Shown here: positions 1-11,072 of the stretch, piece by piece
Numbering within the stretch: position 1 is the stretch's first letter
How the letters are laid out: each line of letters begins with the position of its first letter
Assembly (NCBI GenBank): GCA_038373865.1
Contig: JAXGGA010003023.1
Span: 46,244-110,243 of the forward strand
Length of the DNA stretch: 64,000 bases
Reading direction: 5' to 3'
DNA from: Uloborus plumipes
Taxonomy: Eukaryota; Arthropoda; Arachnida; Araneae; Uloboridae
Notes under the pieces: model-generated
The model's database searches: none
Told to the model about the DNA's origin: nothing
What the model saw: the letters and a program-made list of their open reading frames with translations, nothing else
Translations under genes and position numbers: made by a program

Positions 1-335
1 ATATGGATTGTCAGTACACACTATGGAAAAGGACAAAACTTTCAATTTACTATGGGCTACAAAAAATCTTAAATTTGGCACCTAAAATTAAGTATTTTTG
101 TCTATTTCATTTTTCAAAACTGAAAAAAAAAAAGTACAACTACACTTGAATATTTTCAAATATGACTTTAACTGGGAGTTTCATCGTCAGTAAACAAAAA
201 ATAAATAAATGAAAAAATATGTAATCAAACAAAAGTAGAATTGTATTTAAAAAAGAAGTAAATTAAATACGTCAATTAATAGTTATAGAAAAAAAAAGAT
301 TGATCTTTTTTTAAATGTACTTCAAAATTACTTAC

Positions 336-591
336 CATGGATAAAATAGTCTAAAAATTTGTTTTGCTTTAAGCTTGAATTTGTAAAAATCATTTTTCTT
401 GAAAAGAACAATAAAATTTTCTGAATGTAACAAATTGTCATCATTTTCTACATATTTGTTTTCCTGGGAACTTCTTTCAGATGAAACATTAAGTTCATGA
501 TTTTTTTCATAGTATTTTACACACTTGGCAACCATAATTTCACCACAATGTATCACAGTGAGAATTAATAAAGTTAAAAACTTGTTGAAAG
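336..591 (-). CDS. SPIDR: SPIDR-like gene, most downstream exon in window
   Basis: Internal coding exon of 256 bp. Reading the minus strand, the acceptor is ...CTTTTAG before 591 and the donor is CCATG|GTAAGT after 336. It takes two bases to complete a codon from the previous exon and ends in phase 2; the frame stays open throughout. The peptide contains FNKFLTLLILTVIHCGEIM and ends near VLFKKNDFYK...IFRLFYPW. This matches, from memory, the vertebrate SPIDR segment around LTVKILELHEECAMQ and VLFTKE...VRIFPPWQ, the start of the conserved OB-fold-rich part. SPIDR scaffolds homologous recombination in the nucleus and is reported to bind RAD51 and the BLM helicase. The gene continues beyond the left edge. 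An alignment to SPIDR orthologues would settle the assignment. Confidence 0.72.
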
Positions 592-756
592 CTAAAAGAT
601 AAGAAAATAATGTTTAAAAAACGAGGAATAATAACAAATAATAAAATATTTAAATGAAACATATCAATGCAATTACAAATGTAAAAATGTGAGCAAATGA
701 TGCACGTGAAATTAAGAAAATTTATGACATACACAATTAAGTTATTTATACTAGTA

Positions 757-992
757 CACTGCCATCTTAAGCGCAAAAGTGGTATCTGCAGTTGAGCTCA
801 AACTGAGACATAATTCTTTAAAGTTTTGATTCAGATGAAACTTTTTCAAATTTTTTTATTAAATATTTCCCGTTCTTGAATGACCATATAAATTAGTATT
901 TAGGTAAAATACGTCACAAACAGCCACCTTGTGGCGATAACTTAATTTTGTTAAAAAGAGCAGATACGACTTTTACGCTTAGCATAGCAGTA
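757..992. mobile_element. TA-flanked MITE, copy 1
   Basis: A 236-bp element with inverted ends (left CACTGCC..., right ...GCAGTA) and a TA on each side (755-756, 993-994). Its subterminal sequence AAGCGCAAAAGTGGTATCTG recurs at 35264-35513 in the opposite orientation. TA duplication and small size indicate a Tc1/mariner-type non-autonomous element. No coding capacity. Confidence 0.75.
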
Positions 993-2410
993 TAGCTTGT
1001 TGTCAAGATTTAACCAATTGTGATTAGTGTTGCCTCCTATCGCTTTGCTTTTTAATCCACTTCCAACTGTCTTTTGTTTTGATTTTTTCTCCTTTCAAAA
1101 AAGATAAGACAGGCTCATTTACATTTTCATTATCAGACCTTACAAAATTTTCTTGCATTTCATGTTTTTCGTACAGGACAGGTGCATTTTTCTGTCTAAA
1201 ACTGTCCGAGGCACTTTTAGCCAGAGAAAGTCACTGCATTATCAGTAATGCATAAATATAAATTTGAAAAGTTGTAACTAATAAATGCTTGATTCCTCCT
1301 CGCCCAAAAATTTTAATTTGCAAAAAATAAATAAATAAATAAAAATAAAAACTAAAAAAAAATGAAAAATTTGCTGATTATTCTGTTACATAAACCTTTC
1401 TCCTGCAAGAGTTGGTAGTATTATGAAAAGAAATAACTAACTTCAGGTTCAATTATAATTTACAATAATGCTATTATTTGCGTACTGTTAAAAAAACAAA
1501 AATGCTTAATTTAAAAAAAAAATAGTTTTATTTTATGAGTTGAAAAACTCATTATGGTATTTAAGTCAATCACTGCAATGCATTTTGAACACCCTTATTT
1601 ACATGTATATGTAAGAATTTGGAATACTATTTTTAAAAATAAATATACATTTAAATTCATGCATACTAACTGAAAGTTTTCATAAAGAATTACAATTTCT
1701 GTTTAGCAAGTTATACTCAGATGTATAAGCTTTATAAATTTTTAAATACAAATTTAAAGGATCACATTGAATGAATTAGGTTAAATTAAATTTTTTACTT
1801 AATAAAATATTAACTTTTAATATAATTTATTTTGTTTCTGCTATTTGCTCACAGAATACAATTTGTCTAAGCTTTTTTGGACACTTTGGGACAGGACAGT
1901 AGTGTCCAAAACCTTGCCAACCCTGTTGGTACCACTAATGCGATAAATATGTTTATCTCCTGAAAATAAGAATCAGCTTACTTAAGATATCGACATATGG
2001 AAGAGTCATTCGTACTTCCCCCAAAAAAATTAAAAAAAAAGGTTTTCCAATTTCTGTTCTGTTAAGTCAAGAACAGAATCTAAAATCTCCTAATCTATTA
2101 ATTTAACTGATAAACTTTGCAGTGCTGCCTGAAGTTTTTACTAATCATTATCAAATTTGCTTGATATTGCCCAGTATTAATTGATTAACTATTGTTCTTT
2201 TATTTTCATTTGAGTAAAAATTACTAAAAGATATTTTATAGCATAGAGTTTTACTGGAGAACAATCATTTCATAAGATGACCCACTTAATTTAACTACAA
2301 GAAAGGTTCTAAAATTATTCAGCTATAACGGAAATATACGTTACTTTTATTTCAGATTTGACTTCAACAAATAATTTCTGAAAGGTACCTTCTGGTTAAT
2401 CAGATATTTT

Positions 2411-2455
2411 TAATGGGCTCATTAACGGACCCAACTTTACTCTGGCCACACATGA
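2411..2455 (-). repeat. Terminal remnant of the 14862-16379 element family
   Basis: Read on the minus strand this short piece has GGCCAGAGTAAAGTTGGGTCC then GTTAA, close to the left end of the 14862-16379 element (GGCCAGAGGAAATTCGGGTCC then GTTAA). No second end is visible nearby, so it is a truncated copy. Confidence 0.4.
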
Positions 2456-2667
2456 TTAATGTATTTTTAATCACATCCTTAATTTATAAAACAATTGAAC
2501 ATTTATCAGAAACATGTTTCATTATTTACGAAACATTGAAGGCATATAATTTGTTCTTTGTATAATTGTTGCTCGTACTTTCATGCATCTTCTCCTTTTT
2601 TTAGTTAAAGTATGAAGGAAATGTTACTGTATTAAAAAAAAGTCATTAAAATAATAATATAGCTTAC

Positions 2668-2762
2668 CGTTATTTCTGATATCATGAATTTTGTGATCCC
2701 ATATAACTTTATCAGAGCGAATTCTTCTTTGGAGTTTCAATGCCTTTTCTGCTAATCCACCA
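2668..2762 (-). CDS. SPIDR: SPIDR-like gene, exon with GGLAE motif
   Basis: Coding exon of 95 bp. Minus-strand acceptor is ATGTTTTCAG before 2762, and donor ACG|GTAAGC after 2668. The first base completes an AG|T codon from the exon at 5127-5296 and the exon ends in phase 1, matching the exon at 336-591. The peptide reads SGGLAEKALKLQRRIRSD, then KVIWDHKIHDIRNNG. It resembles the vertebrate SPIDR stretch containing RGGLAERLNGLQNRERS and a following W-x-H; this is the best single piece of evidence for the gene's identity. Confidence 0.74.
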
Positions 2763-2821
2763 CTGAAAACATATTCTTTGATTCAAAAAAGTTAAAAACA
2801 ATTCTAAATTTTTATATACAA

Positions 2822-3035
2822 ATTAAGAATCAAAAGTGGGTAAAAAGATTCCTCCTTTCCTAGAAACACTATTGTTCCGAACAGTAGTACAGTCAGAGGG
2901 GTCATAATCCTCCCCATAAAGGAAGAAAATTATATGTATGAAAACACTTGTAAGGGCCCAAAATTGCATTATTCGAGCTTTTATTTCGAATTTTTTCAAT
3001 GACACCCCCATAAAAAATTTCTCGCTATGCCACTG
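2822..3035 (-). mobile_element. hAT-like element end fragment
   Basis: On the minus strand the sequence begins CAGTGGCATAGCGAGAAATT at 3035, matching the CAGTRGCGTAGC-type termini seen at 17600, 31444 and 30486. Only this end is recognisable; the other end and a target duplication were not found. The left limit is approximate. Confidence 0.4.
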
Positions 3036-3390
3036 GTTCTAAAATATACAGAATAAAAATATCATAGGAAGCAAATTGAGTAGCAAATATTTCAAACCTC
3101 AATTAATCAAACCTACTATTCCTCAAATCTATACAAGTACACAAAATTGAAAACATTCCTTAAATGCAGGGTCTAATTATTATCAGAAAAAGTGCTGGTG
3201 CCTTACATTCTTCAGAACATATATTCAAACATAATTGGTATGAAACTAGTCGGAGTTTTCTTGGACTATTTAATACATTTATAAAAAACAGTACACGCAC
3301 ATACACAAAAACAAAGTAAAATTCCTTGTGTAAAGGGGAACTTTCTAATTTCTCAGTACAGAACACTTGATTCTATACTACAGTAAACTA

Positions 3391-4470
3391 CCGTATTTTC
3401 CTGTATATAATCCGCGGATTATGTGTTAAAAAAGTTCAAAATTTTGAGGTGCGTATTATACGCTGCTGCGGATAATCTGATAAAAAAAATTTCAGCTGAA
3501 AAGTTTTAATTGAAGTTTTGAAAGTACGTTTTATTTTATCAAATAATAAACAGATGGCGCTGAAAGCATTCCGTCTCTGTGAAAAGCTAACTCAACGCTC
3601 AATCCTCCTGGTCAACACCCTGCTCCTTGCGTGTCATCCCCCCCCCCCCCCCCGCTCTTAGCGCCGAGCTAAGCAGGCGACTCTCATCGCGTTATCCAGG
3701 CGACTCTCATCGCGTTATCGTCCAATTACAGAGAGGCGCAAATAATACGTCACTCGCTCCGCTGAAAATGACGAAATAAACCGAGAAGCGAAAGAAATAG
3801 TTCTTCGCGCGGTGTCCGAATTTCGGGCGTAATTAGACCCTCTGCTTCAGAAATCAGATTAGTTTGTGACATTCACGCATTTTTAAGCTTGTTTCTTTAA
3901 CCATAATCTCCTTAAGTTGTAGAAATAATTTCACTTTTAGGAGCGTCGCTTCGTGGCGCGGAGAAATACATTCATTTGAATCGAAAGCGTCAGCCCACAA
4001 ACAGGTTTCTCATCCGTTCCCCGTGACGTCATGGTCAAAGAACTATGAATCATTTTAGTGTTCTATTATAGATCGCTTTAAAATCTTAAAAGTTTAATCC
4101 TTTCGAAATGCAAATAAGAAAAAAAGCTATAACTATGTTTCGACATCGCGAATCTAATTACGAACGCCAAGAAGGCAGCCAGCTGCGTTTTAGGCTCCCT
4201 TGCAGTCGCAAGCCGCCGGGAGCGAAACAAAAGGCGCCAATGAAACGTCGTCTACTGCGGGACCCATCGATGACGTATGTGACACACCTCCGATAAGAAA
4301 TGCGTCTCGGCTGATAAGACATGCGCGTTAATCAAGCGAAACATTAAAAAGAAAAAAAAAAGGTGCGGACTATACGGCGCTGCGGATTATACGACGCTTT
4401 TTTTTGGGGGGAGCGAAAAAAGGGCGCTGCGGATAATACACCGCTGCGGATTATATACAGGAAAATACGG
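3391..4470. mobile_element. TA-flanked non-autonomous DNA transposon, GC-rich interior
   Basis: A 1,080-bp element with inverted ends starting CCGTATTTTCCTGTATATAA, flanked by TA on both sides (3389-3390, 4471-4472). Subterminal CGCTGCGGATTATA-type motifs repeat at the right end. The interior is much richer in G+C than its surroundings and holds a run of C (about 3639-3653) and a tandem duplication of CGACTCTCATCGCGTTATC at about 3679-3720. No transposase reading frame is visible. It lies in a SPIDR-like intron. Confidence 0.72.
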
Positions 4471-5126
4471 TATAAGAAATGGTTCAATTCTAAAAATGGG
4501 CATATGTACTGTTACAAATGCACATCATTTTTATTGTTTGATTATATAGTAAAATAGGAATAATCTATGTTTTATTGCACAAAATTTGCAAATATCTGCA
4601 GACACATGCACGTTTGAGGTTACAAGAAACTCCTTTTTCAGTGCAATGAAGGGTTAGCTTTAAGATGAAAAGTCACCCAGGAAAACTTCCTTATAAAAAG
4701 TTGAATATTCCTATTTTACGTTTCAAGCACAAAGGTATTTATTCAATTTTTATAATTATATAGCTAACTGGTTTTTCATTTGGAAGATCAAAAAAGAACT
4801 TTTCTTTTTGTTAAGTTACATTTTAGTATCAATTAGAATCGTTAAACTTAACTATGGGAAATTATATGAGCAAAGTTATGGGAATTTCAGAGATGTTGGA
4901 ATAAGGAGGAAAAAAAAACCTAAAATAAGCGGAATGATTGCAGTTATGGTTATCTTTAATAGTAGCATTCCTTTTAGCTGTGTTAGGGAGGTTCAGTAGC
5001 CTTTTCAAAAAAATATTCAAAAGTTTCAAACTTTTTTGAAGGGTGATCAGCCCCCCCCCCTCCCCCCCATAAAGAATCCTTTTTTTTTATGGTTAATTTT
5101 TTTTTTGTAGAAATAAAATATCTTAC

Positions 5127-5296
5127 CTCAAAAAACCTTTTACTTTCAACTTTTCATGGTATTCATCCTTACTTGCAGAATCTTTCACACAAGCCTCTTC
5201 ATTCCATTTCAGAGAATGAATCCAACTGCTTCCTTTATCCTCTGATTCAAGTTTCATTTCATTTAGCGTAGATGAGTAATTAACAGATGATACTGA
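5127..5296 (-). CDS. SPIDR: SPIDR-like gene, internal exon
   Basis: Coding exon of 170 bp. Minus-strand acceptor TTTTCTTTTAAG ends at 5297; donor is TTGAG|GTAAGA. It starts in phase 0, as the exon at 13241-14214 ends, and finishes in phase 2. The alternative acceptor three bases downstream would bring an early stop. The peptide begins SVSSVNYSSTLNEMKLESED and ends EKLKVKGFL before the GGLAE motif of the next exon. This part is polar and poorly conserved, as expected for the disordered N-terminal half of SPIDR. Confidence 0.68.
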
Positions 5297-5398
5297 CTTA
5301 AAAGAAAAAAAAGACGAATAAACATGCTGAATTTGCTGTTAGCAATCAAAAATGAAAAAACTTCGATATAAAGCATCAAAAATGGTTCAGATCAAGTA

Positions 5399-6272
5399 CA
5401 GTGAAACTTCTCTAATGCGACCACCCTCCGTTCCGCGAAAAAGTGGTCGTTAAGAGAGGTGGTCGCTCAAAGAAGTCAACTTAAAAATACCAAAAGAATT
5501 TTTCCAAAAATAGAACATTAAATTTTCTACTGCAATAAAAATAAAGAAACATGAAAAATACTTGTTTTTATTATATATTGAATTACTGTACAATACAAGC
5601 ACTAACACTTATGGTTTTTTAAAACTTTCTTGAAATATGAAGAAATTTCAGATTGTTTCATATTTTTTACTTTTAGTGACACAACTTCTCGTTCGAATCT
5701 ATTTTTCAACTCTGAAAAAAGAGCGCTAATTTGGATATCTTTCATGCTTTCTGAATTCTCCATAATAAAATCTATTTGTTCTAAAGTCTGCTGTTTTAAA
5801 GTCTGCTCCAACGTTAAAGTAACACGCTTGTTAAACATGTTTTAACATGTACACGAGAATGGTTACAGAAGTGCACATTTCTCTTGCATGCTCCTTAAAT
5901 TCGAACCAAAGGTGCTTATCTTACTTAGAATAGAGGACCCTAGGGATTATCAGCAGTGTGATTTTTCATGTATCACCCCTTCCTTGCACGTGACCTGTTG
6001 CTCATCAGTAAACAATGCGTCAAGGTCGACTGACCAGTTTGGAATGTGGATTTTTCTTCTTCTTTTCTTTTTTGTGGTGAAAAGAATTCAGGAAAATTTT
6101 TGGACAAAGGGTAAGACAGTGGTCGTTCATGGAGGTTTGGTTTGGGTTGACTGGTCGCTTCCAGAAGACTTTTTACATTAAGTAGATAGGCGGAAAAATC
6201 GGTGCTTTAGGAAAGTGGTCGTTAACAGAGGTGGTCGCTAAATAGAGGTGGTCGCTTACAGAAGTTTCACTG
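5399..6272 (-). mobile_element. pogo/Tigger-like deletion derivative
   Basis: An 874-bp element with inverted ends CAGTGAAACTTCTCTAATGC and CAGTGAAACTTCTGTAAGCG (right end read on the minus strand), flanked by TA (5397-5398, 6273-6274). GTGGTCGC motifs repeat inside both ends. CAGTGAAAC ends with TA duplication are typical of pogo/Tigger elements. A 78-codon minus-strand frame (5602-5838) ends KQSEISSYFKK, similar to the C-terminal tails of Tigger transposases; the catalytic part is absent. It lies in the intron between SPIDR-like exons at 5127 and 13241. Confidence 0.72.
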
Positions 6273-6464
6273 TATATATATATAAAAAATTAAAACATCT
6301 ACTGATGATACGCTTTAAAGACTTGTTGAGATTTGAGCATTAGAGGAAGCTAAGAACCATCATAGTTCAAGTAAATCTATTGAGAGAAAAAGTGAGATGA
6401 ACAATCACTAAAGACAATTTGAGATTAGTTGAAATTATAAGGTACTTTAAAAACTTGCATGAGT

Positions 6465-6635
6465 ATTATGGCTGCAGGATAATTGAATTGAGTATTCGTG
6501 AGATACTTGAAACATCGTTTATTGCTTACATTTTTACAGAACAGGAACTATATAAAAGTGTTGCCAAACATAGAAACATAAAATGACAAAACGATAACGA
6601 TTAACATATGAAACGATATATACAAATACAACAAT
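6465..6635 (-). repeat. 3' LTR of the gypsy element
   Basis: 171 bp, identical to 11073-11243 except for one T/C difference (TATATAAAAG here, TATACAAAAG there, + strand). On the minus strand it starts ATTGTTGTATTTG and ends CAGCCATAAT, giving a short ATT...AAT inverted end. Confidence 0.93.
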
Positions 6636-6650
6636 TCTCCCACGCTTAAC
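6636..6650 (-). other. Polypurine tract
   Basis: The minus strand reads GCGTGGGAGA directly before the 3' LTR, the expected place and composition for the plus-strand primer of reverse transcription. Confidence 0.6.
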
Positions 6651-6675
6651 AAAAGAGCCTACATAAGTTGAACAG

Positions 6676-7521
6676 TTAGTCAGTGTCAAAATCCTGTAAA
6701 TACGCGGGTTTGCGTCTATCTCTTGATGATCGACGAAGTTGTGCGGTCGAAGGTTGTAAAGGGGTCGATGGTTGAGTTGACAGTGGAGATGGACTTGATA
6801 AGGGTTGTTGAGTTGACGCGTTTGAGCTTTGACTATCTTCTTGATGTAAACTATGTCTAGAACTGGGAATATTGATCCATAAAGGTGGTTGAGTAGGAAT
6901 GTCTTCTTTGTCTGGGAACTGGTTTTCATGATGTTTAGCTTCTTGTGTAAATGTGACAGTTTTCTTCTTAATTTCAGTTTTCCTTAGTTGGTTTATATGG
7001 CGTTTGAATTTGTAGCCATCATCTAATTCTACTTGATAATGTAATTTGCCAAACTTTTGTATTATTGTTCCGAATTTCCATACATTTTTGTTCTGAATGT
7101 AACATCTGGCTTGTACTCGATCTCCCACGCATAATTGTCTTGAGGAAAGCTTCAGTTCACAATTTTGCGTGTGCTTAGTTGGTCGAATAGCATCTAGTTG
7201 AATACGAATGTTTCGATGTAAGTATAATTCTGCTGGAGTCTTGTTGTTCGATAAGGGAGTTGCTCTGTATCTAAATAAAATTTCTCGAACTTTAGCATGC
7301 ATTGACATTGGATAATGTGCCATGGTTTTGAGACGATTTTTCAGGGTTTGTACATTTCTTTCTGCTAACCCCTTTGTAGCAGGATGTCCGGGAGCAATGA
7401 GTTTTTGAAAAATTCCGTTTCTGGTGCAGTAAGACTTGAACTGATCACTTACAAAAATTTTGGCATTATCTGATACCATAACGCGTGGATAACCATGGAC
7501 AGCAAAAATATCAGCTAGCAT
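6676..7521 (-). pseudogene. pol: gypsy integrase core and C-terminal tail
   Basis: Integrase part of the polyprotein, which joins the cDNA to the host chromosome. The frame is open well upstream of the internal methionine at 7521, up to about 7700, where it falls out of frame with the rest of pol. The DDE core is visible: an Asp in IHIDYAG (codon 7633-7635), an Asp in VMVSDNAKIF, and a Glu in GLAERNVQ with exactly 35 residues between the last two. The C-terminal tail is Ser/Gln-rich and ends RKPAYLQDFDTD, typical of Mag-like elements, with no chromodomain. Because of the frame break it cannot be made as part of the normal polyprotein. Confidence 0.88.
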
Positions 7522-7684
7522 TTCAATTGTTGAAGTAGAAGTTGGAGTATTTCGAGTGCTTTTAATCTCCGCCCATCTTGATTTGGCATCTACAACTATC
7601 AGAAAGTAATGATCCTGAAAGGGTCCTGCGTAATCTATATGAATGCATTCCCAATTTTCTGTAGGTGTATCCCAAGGATGTATT

Positions 7685-9967
7685 TCAGCCTTTGCAGGAT
7701 GTTTTCACTGCAGCACATGGTTCACATGTTCTAGAGATCCGTTCGATGTCTTTGTCAAGACCTCTCCAATATACATATCTGCGAGATAGTTGCTTCATTT
7801 TCGTAATTCCTACGTGCGTTCTATGTAATTCTTTCAAAATAGACTTTTGGAGGCTTTTTGGGATTACCACTCTCTGTCCCTTGAATAATATTCCATCTTC
7901 CAGGACGTATTCATATGAAAGTTCTAGGCTATTTTGAATGTTTTTCTTGATCTGTGTTAATTCTTCATCAGCATCTGTTTCTTGACGGATTGTATCGGCG
8001 TTTAAGTTTTCGCTTGAAATTTCATTAATTGATATCATACAAACTGTATTTATTTCTCTGTTAATACTCATGTCATTACTTGAATCTTTTTGAACCATTG
8101 GAGCTCTGGACAGGCAGTCGGCATTAACGTTTTCACTACCTTTTTTGAAAGCAATTTCAAAATCGAATGCTGATAGAAATGTTGCATATCGAAGAAGTCG
8201 GCCTGAAGTCATTGGAGGTAGTTTTGTAGTTGGGTTGAAAATTCTGGTTAATGGTCTATTATCTGTAGCTAATTTGAAGTGTCTCCCATATAAGTAGTTG
8301 AAAAAATGACTTACAGAAAAAATTATTGCAAGTGCTTCCCGATCTAGCTGTGAATAATTTTGTTCTGATGCTGTTAAAGATCTTGAAGCAAATGCGATTG
8401 GAACTTCTTGGCCTTCTATGACGTGTGCAATAACTCCTGCAACGCCTACCGGACTTGCATCACATGTAAGTGTAATTGGTAGAGTAGGATCGTATGGAGT
8501 TAGAACTTGATCACTGCCAATTTCCTTTTTTAATTTGATGAATGCGGCTTCGCACTGAACTGTCCATTTAAATTTTGCGTTCTTTCGAAGGAGTTGCCGA
8601 AGAGGATACGTAGTGGTTGAATTGTTTGGAAGGAAACGGGAATAATATGTTACCATCCCTAAGAATCGTCTTACTTCTTCTACGTTCGATGGTCGAGGCA
8701 TATTCAAAATGGCTTTAGCCTTTTCAGGACTTTTCGAAATTTTGTTGAACTCTACTATGTGTCCTAAATATTCGATCTTTTTCTGGAAAAAGGAGCATTT
8801 ATTCTTGTTTACATGAAGATCGTAACTCTCCAGTCGCTTTAAACACAGTTCTAGGTTTTCTCGACATTCATTTTTAGTTTTTCCATGTACGATGATGTCA
8901 TCGAAGTACGACAAGGTTTTTGGTAAGCCTTGGAGAATCTGGTCTATTATCCTGTTGAATTCACTAGGAGCTGTTTTGATACCAAAAGACAGTCTGTTCA
9001 TTCGATATGTACCACGGTGTGTTGATATTGTTTGAACGATAGAGCTTGCATCATCTACTTGAACGTGAAGATATGCTTTATATAAATCTAGTACACAAAA
9101 ATAACTCGAATAATCTCTTAAGCTGTTGAGGATTTCATCTATTCTCTTGATCGGGTAATTCGCATTGACAAGGCGTGGATTTACGCCAATCTTATAATCA
9201 ACGCAGAGTCGAATGTTACCATCTGATTTTGGAATTATCACTAGGGGTGATCCCCAATCACTTGTCTCAATTTTTGAAATTATGCCTTGTTCTTCCAAAG
9301 AGTCCAATTCTTTGTTAACTTTTTCTCGAAGGGCGTAGGGAACATCTCTTTCCTTGTGGAAAACTGGTTGACTATTTTCTCGAAGATATAATGAAACTTT
9401 TACTCCTGGAATGCAGCCTACCTTTTGCTCAAAAATTTTTGGAAAAGAAGAAATAATGTCTTCAATGTTATTGATCGACGTAGTTGGAAGTTTTGAATAC
9501 TGCTCATTCTGGCAATCAATTTGTTGTAGATTTATTTGAAGACGGCGAATCCAACTTCTGCCTAATATAGCTTTGTATCCTTCTGGAACGACGTACAGTT
9601 CTTCCTGAGAAGTTATTCGGTTATAAGTAATATTTACTTTAATCTTCCCATCTGGTTTGAAAGTATTTCCGGTGTATAATCGAAAAATTACATCAGAATT
9701 TTGAAGGATTTTCGCAATGTTGAGTTTGTAGAAATAACTTCGAGGCATGAAAGAAAACCCCGAACCAGAATCGACTTCAAATTTTACTTCATGACCTTCA
9801 ATGTTTACCATAACAAAGTACTTTTCAACATCGCTTTGAAATATTTGAACTATCTCATTCACAGCATAAGGATCGAGAACTTCTGCATCATCGATGCAAT
9901 GCGTGGACTTAGATCGATTTTGATTCTTTTCTTGAATTAGAGTTTTAATGCACACTTTTTTTACATG
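7685..9967 (-). CDS. pol: gypsy protease, reverse transcriptase, RNase H and integrase zinc finger
   Basis: In frame with gag but separated from it by a TGA at 9968-9970. The first possible codon after the stop is at 9967; the frame has no ATG near its beginning. Numbering from codon 9953-9955: aspartic protease VDSGSG around residue 62; reverse transcriptase with the first catalytic Asp in VLDLYKAYLH (290) and YFDD at 350-353; RNase H with TCDAS (499), DREALA (Glu 540) and TDNRPL (565); integrase zinc finger HRTH plus CEPC at 744-747. It ends at a TGA (7685-7687) caused by a one-base shift; integrase continues in the adjacent frame. It copies element RNA into DNA in cytoplasmic particles. 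Confidence 0.93.
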   Translation of the reverse strand, partial: HVKKVCIKTLIQEKNQNRSKSTHCIDDAEVLDPYAVNEIVQIFQSDVEKYFVMVNIEGHEVKFEVDSGSGFSFMPRSYFYKLNIAKILQNSDVIFRLYTGNTFKPDGKIKVNITYNRITSQEELYVVPEGYKAILGRSWIRRLQINLQQIDCQNEQYSKLPTTSINNIEDIISSFPKIFEQKVGCIPGVKVSLYLRENSQPVFHKERDVPYALREKVNKELDSLEEQGIISKIETSDWGSPLVIIPKSDGNIRLCVDYKIGVNPRLVNANYPIKRIDEILNSLRDYSSYFCVLDLYKAYLHVQVDDASSIVQTISTHRGTYRMNRLSFGIKTAPSEFNRIIDQILQGLPKTLSYFDDIIVHGKTKNECRENLELCLKRLESYDLHVNKNKCSFFQKKIEYLGHIVEFNKISKSPEKAKAILNMPRPSNVEEVRRFLGMVTYYSRFLPNNSTTTYPLRQLLRKNAKFKWTVQCEAAFIKLKKEIGSDQVLTPYDPTLPITLTCDASPVGVAGVIAHVIEGQEVPIAFASRSLTASEQNYSQLDREALAIIFSVSHFFNYLYGRHFKLATDNRPLTRIFNPTTKLPPMTSGRLLRYATFLSAFDFEIAFKKGSENVNADCLSRAPMVQKDSSNDMSINREINTVCMISINEISSENLNADTIRQETDADEELTQIKKNIQNSLELSYEYVLEDGILFKGQRVVIPKSLQKSILKELHRTHVGITKMKQLSRRYVYWRGLDKDIERISRTCEPCAAVKTSCKG

Positions 9968-10936
9968 TCAGGATTTTTGACAGGATCTACAAAAAAGGTT
10001 ATTTCTATCACATTTGCATTCCTTGGCAAGGTGATGATTCCGGCCACAACGTATGCATAAATTCTTAATCCCGAGCTTTTCGAATTCAATTTTGTTTCGG
10101 AAATTTGAACGGTTGACGCTTGACCTTGGTTGAAATGTTGATTTGGCTGGAGTTGGCGAGTTGAATTGGCGCGGTTTACGATCGCCACGTCCGTCGTTTC
10201 GATTTCTTGAAACTCTCTTTATATTTTCATTCGACTCATTAGTAATAAGCAACTTCTTTGAAAGTTCTTGACAATTGATTTTTGAAGCTTCTAACGCTAT
10301 TGCCTTTTTTGCAATTTCATCAAAAGTCAGGGTTTCAGACTGTAGGATCTGCTCTCGAATTGAAATATCACGAATACCCTGTACAAATTGTGCTCGAAGA
10401 AAAATATCGGCTATTGAAGTTTCACATTCGCAAGGAGAAATGAATTCGCAATCGATACTATCTCGTCGAAGTGTTGCAATATAATCAGTGATTGACTCAT
10501 TTTCCGTTTGATATGTTGACAAAAATTTATGTTGAGCTACAAGGACATTCCTTTTAGGACAAAGATGATCTTCAAATGCTGACATGAGTTCATCATAAGT
10601 CAATTCGGTTGGCATCTTTGGCGGAACTAACGCAGCCAACATATTGTAATTAGATGCGCCAATGGAATTTAGAAGAATTTTAGCGCACAACTCTTTATTT
10701 GGCGACAGTTTTTTCATGTCTAAGAAATTTTCAAAACGCTGTTGATAGAACTTGAAAGATTCTTTTTTAGAGTCAAAACAGTCAAAAGATTGTAAAAATA
10801 TTGAACTTTCTGACCTTTCATTTGCGTTTGAATATCCGGTCTTTTCCGGTGTTGAAGAAGGTAACAACTTTTCTAGAAGCATCTGTTGTTGCATTTGAAA
10901 AGCAGCCATAAATTGCTTGAACTGTTCGGCATCCAT
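9968..10936 (-). CDS. gag: gypsy Gag (capsid and nucleocapsid)
   Basis: A 322-codon frame starting MDAEQFKQFMAAFQMQQQ. It has the helical retrotransposon gag region (YDELMSAFEDHL, FLSTYQTENESITDYIATLR) at roughly residues 60-230, then a basic stretch and a CCHC zinc knuckle CIRCGRNHHLAKEC at 294-307. A second knuckle starts CRSCQKS (C316, C319) and is cut by TGA; after the stop the same frame gives H and, five residues on, C, which are exactly the missing ligands. The stop is therefore inside the nucleocapsid, not at a natural gag-pol border. The start is the first ATG downstream of the 5' LTR and primer site. Confidence 0.9.
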   Translation of the reverse strand: MDAEQFKQFMAAFQMQQQMLLEKLLPSSTPEKTGYSNANERSESSIFLQSFDCFDSKKESFKFYQQRFENFLDMKKLSPNKELCAKILLNSIGASNYNMLAALVPPKMPTELTYDELMSAFEDHLCPKRNVLVAQHKFLSTYQTENESITDYIATLRRDSIDCEFISPCECETSIADIFLRAQFVQGIRDISIREQILQSETLTFDEIAKKAIALEASKINCQELSKKLLITNESNENIKRVSRNRNDGRGDRKPRQFNSPTPAKSTFQPRSSVNRSNFRNKIEFEKLGIKNLCIRCGRNHHLAKECKCDRNNLFCRSCQKS

Positions 10937-11057
10937 TTTGAAAGTGCGTAGTTCGAAGAAACTTGATGCTTAAAAGCGAAAGCAAAAAGTCCTAACCGTT
11001 GTCTTTGACAACTATTTTAGAATTCATACTTTTTTCTTCACAAAATTTCGCTTTTCA

Positions 11058-11068
11058 CCTCGTCGCCA
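11058..11068 (-). other. Primer binding site (tRNA-Ser type)
   Basis: The minus strand reads TGGCGACGAGG just inside the 5' LTR. It is complementary to the 3' end CCTCGTCG-CCA of eukaryotic tRNA-Ser(GCT), the primer type associated with Mag elements. Confidence 0.75.
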
Positions 11069-11072
11069 CATT

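Larger units (their letters stand above)
592..2667 (-). other. SPIDR-like intron (between exons ending 2668 and starting 591)
   Basis: Intron of 2,076 bp bounded by GTAAGC and a TTTTAG acceptor on the minus strand. It holds a TA-flanked MITE (757-992) and a small remnant (2411-2455) related to the element at 14862-16379. The rest is AT-rich with homopolymer runs, and I see no gene in it. Confidence 0.6.
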
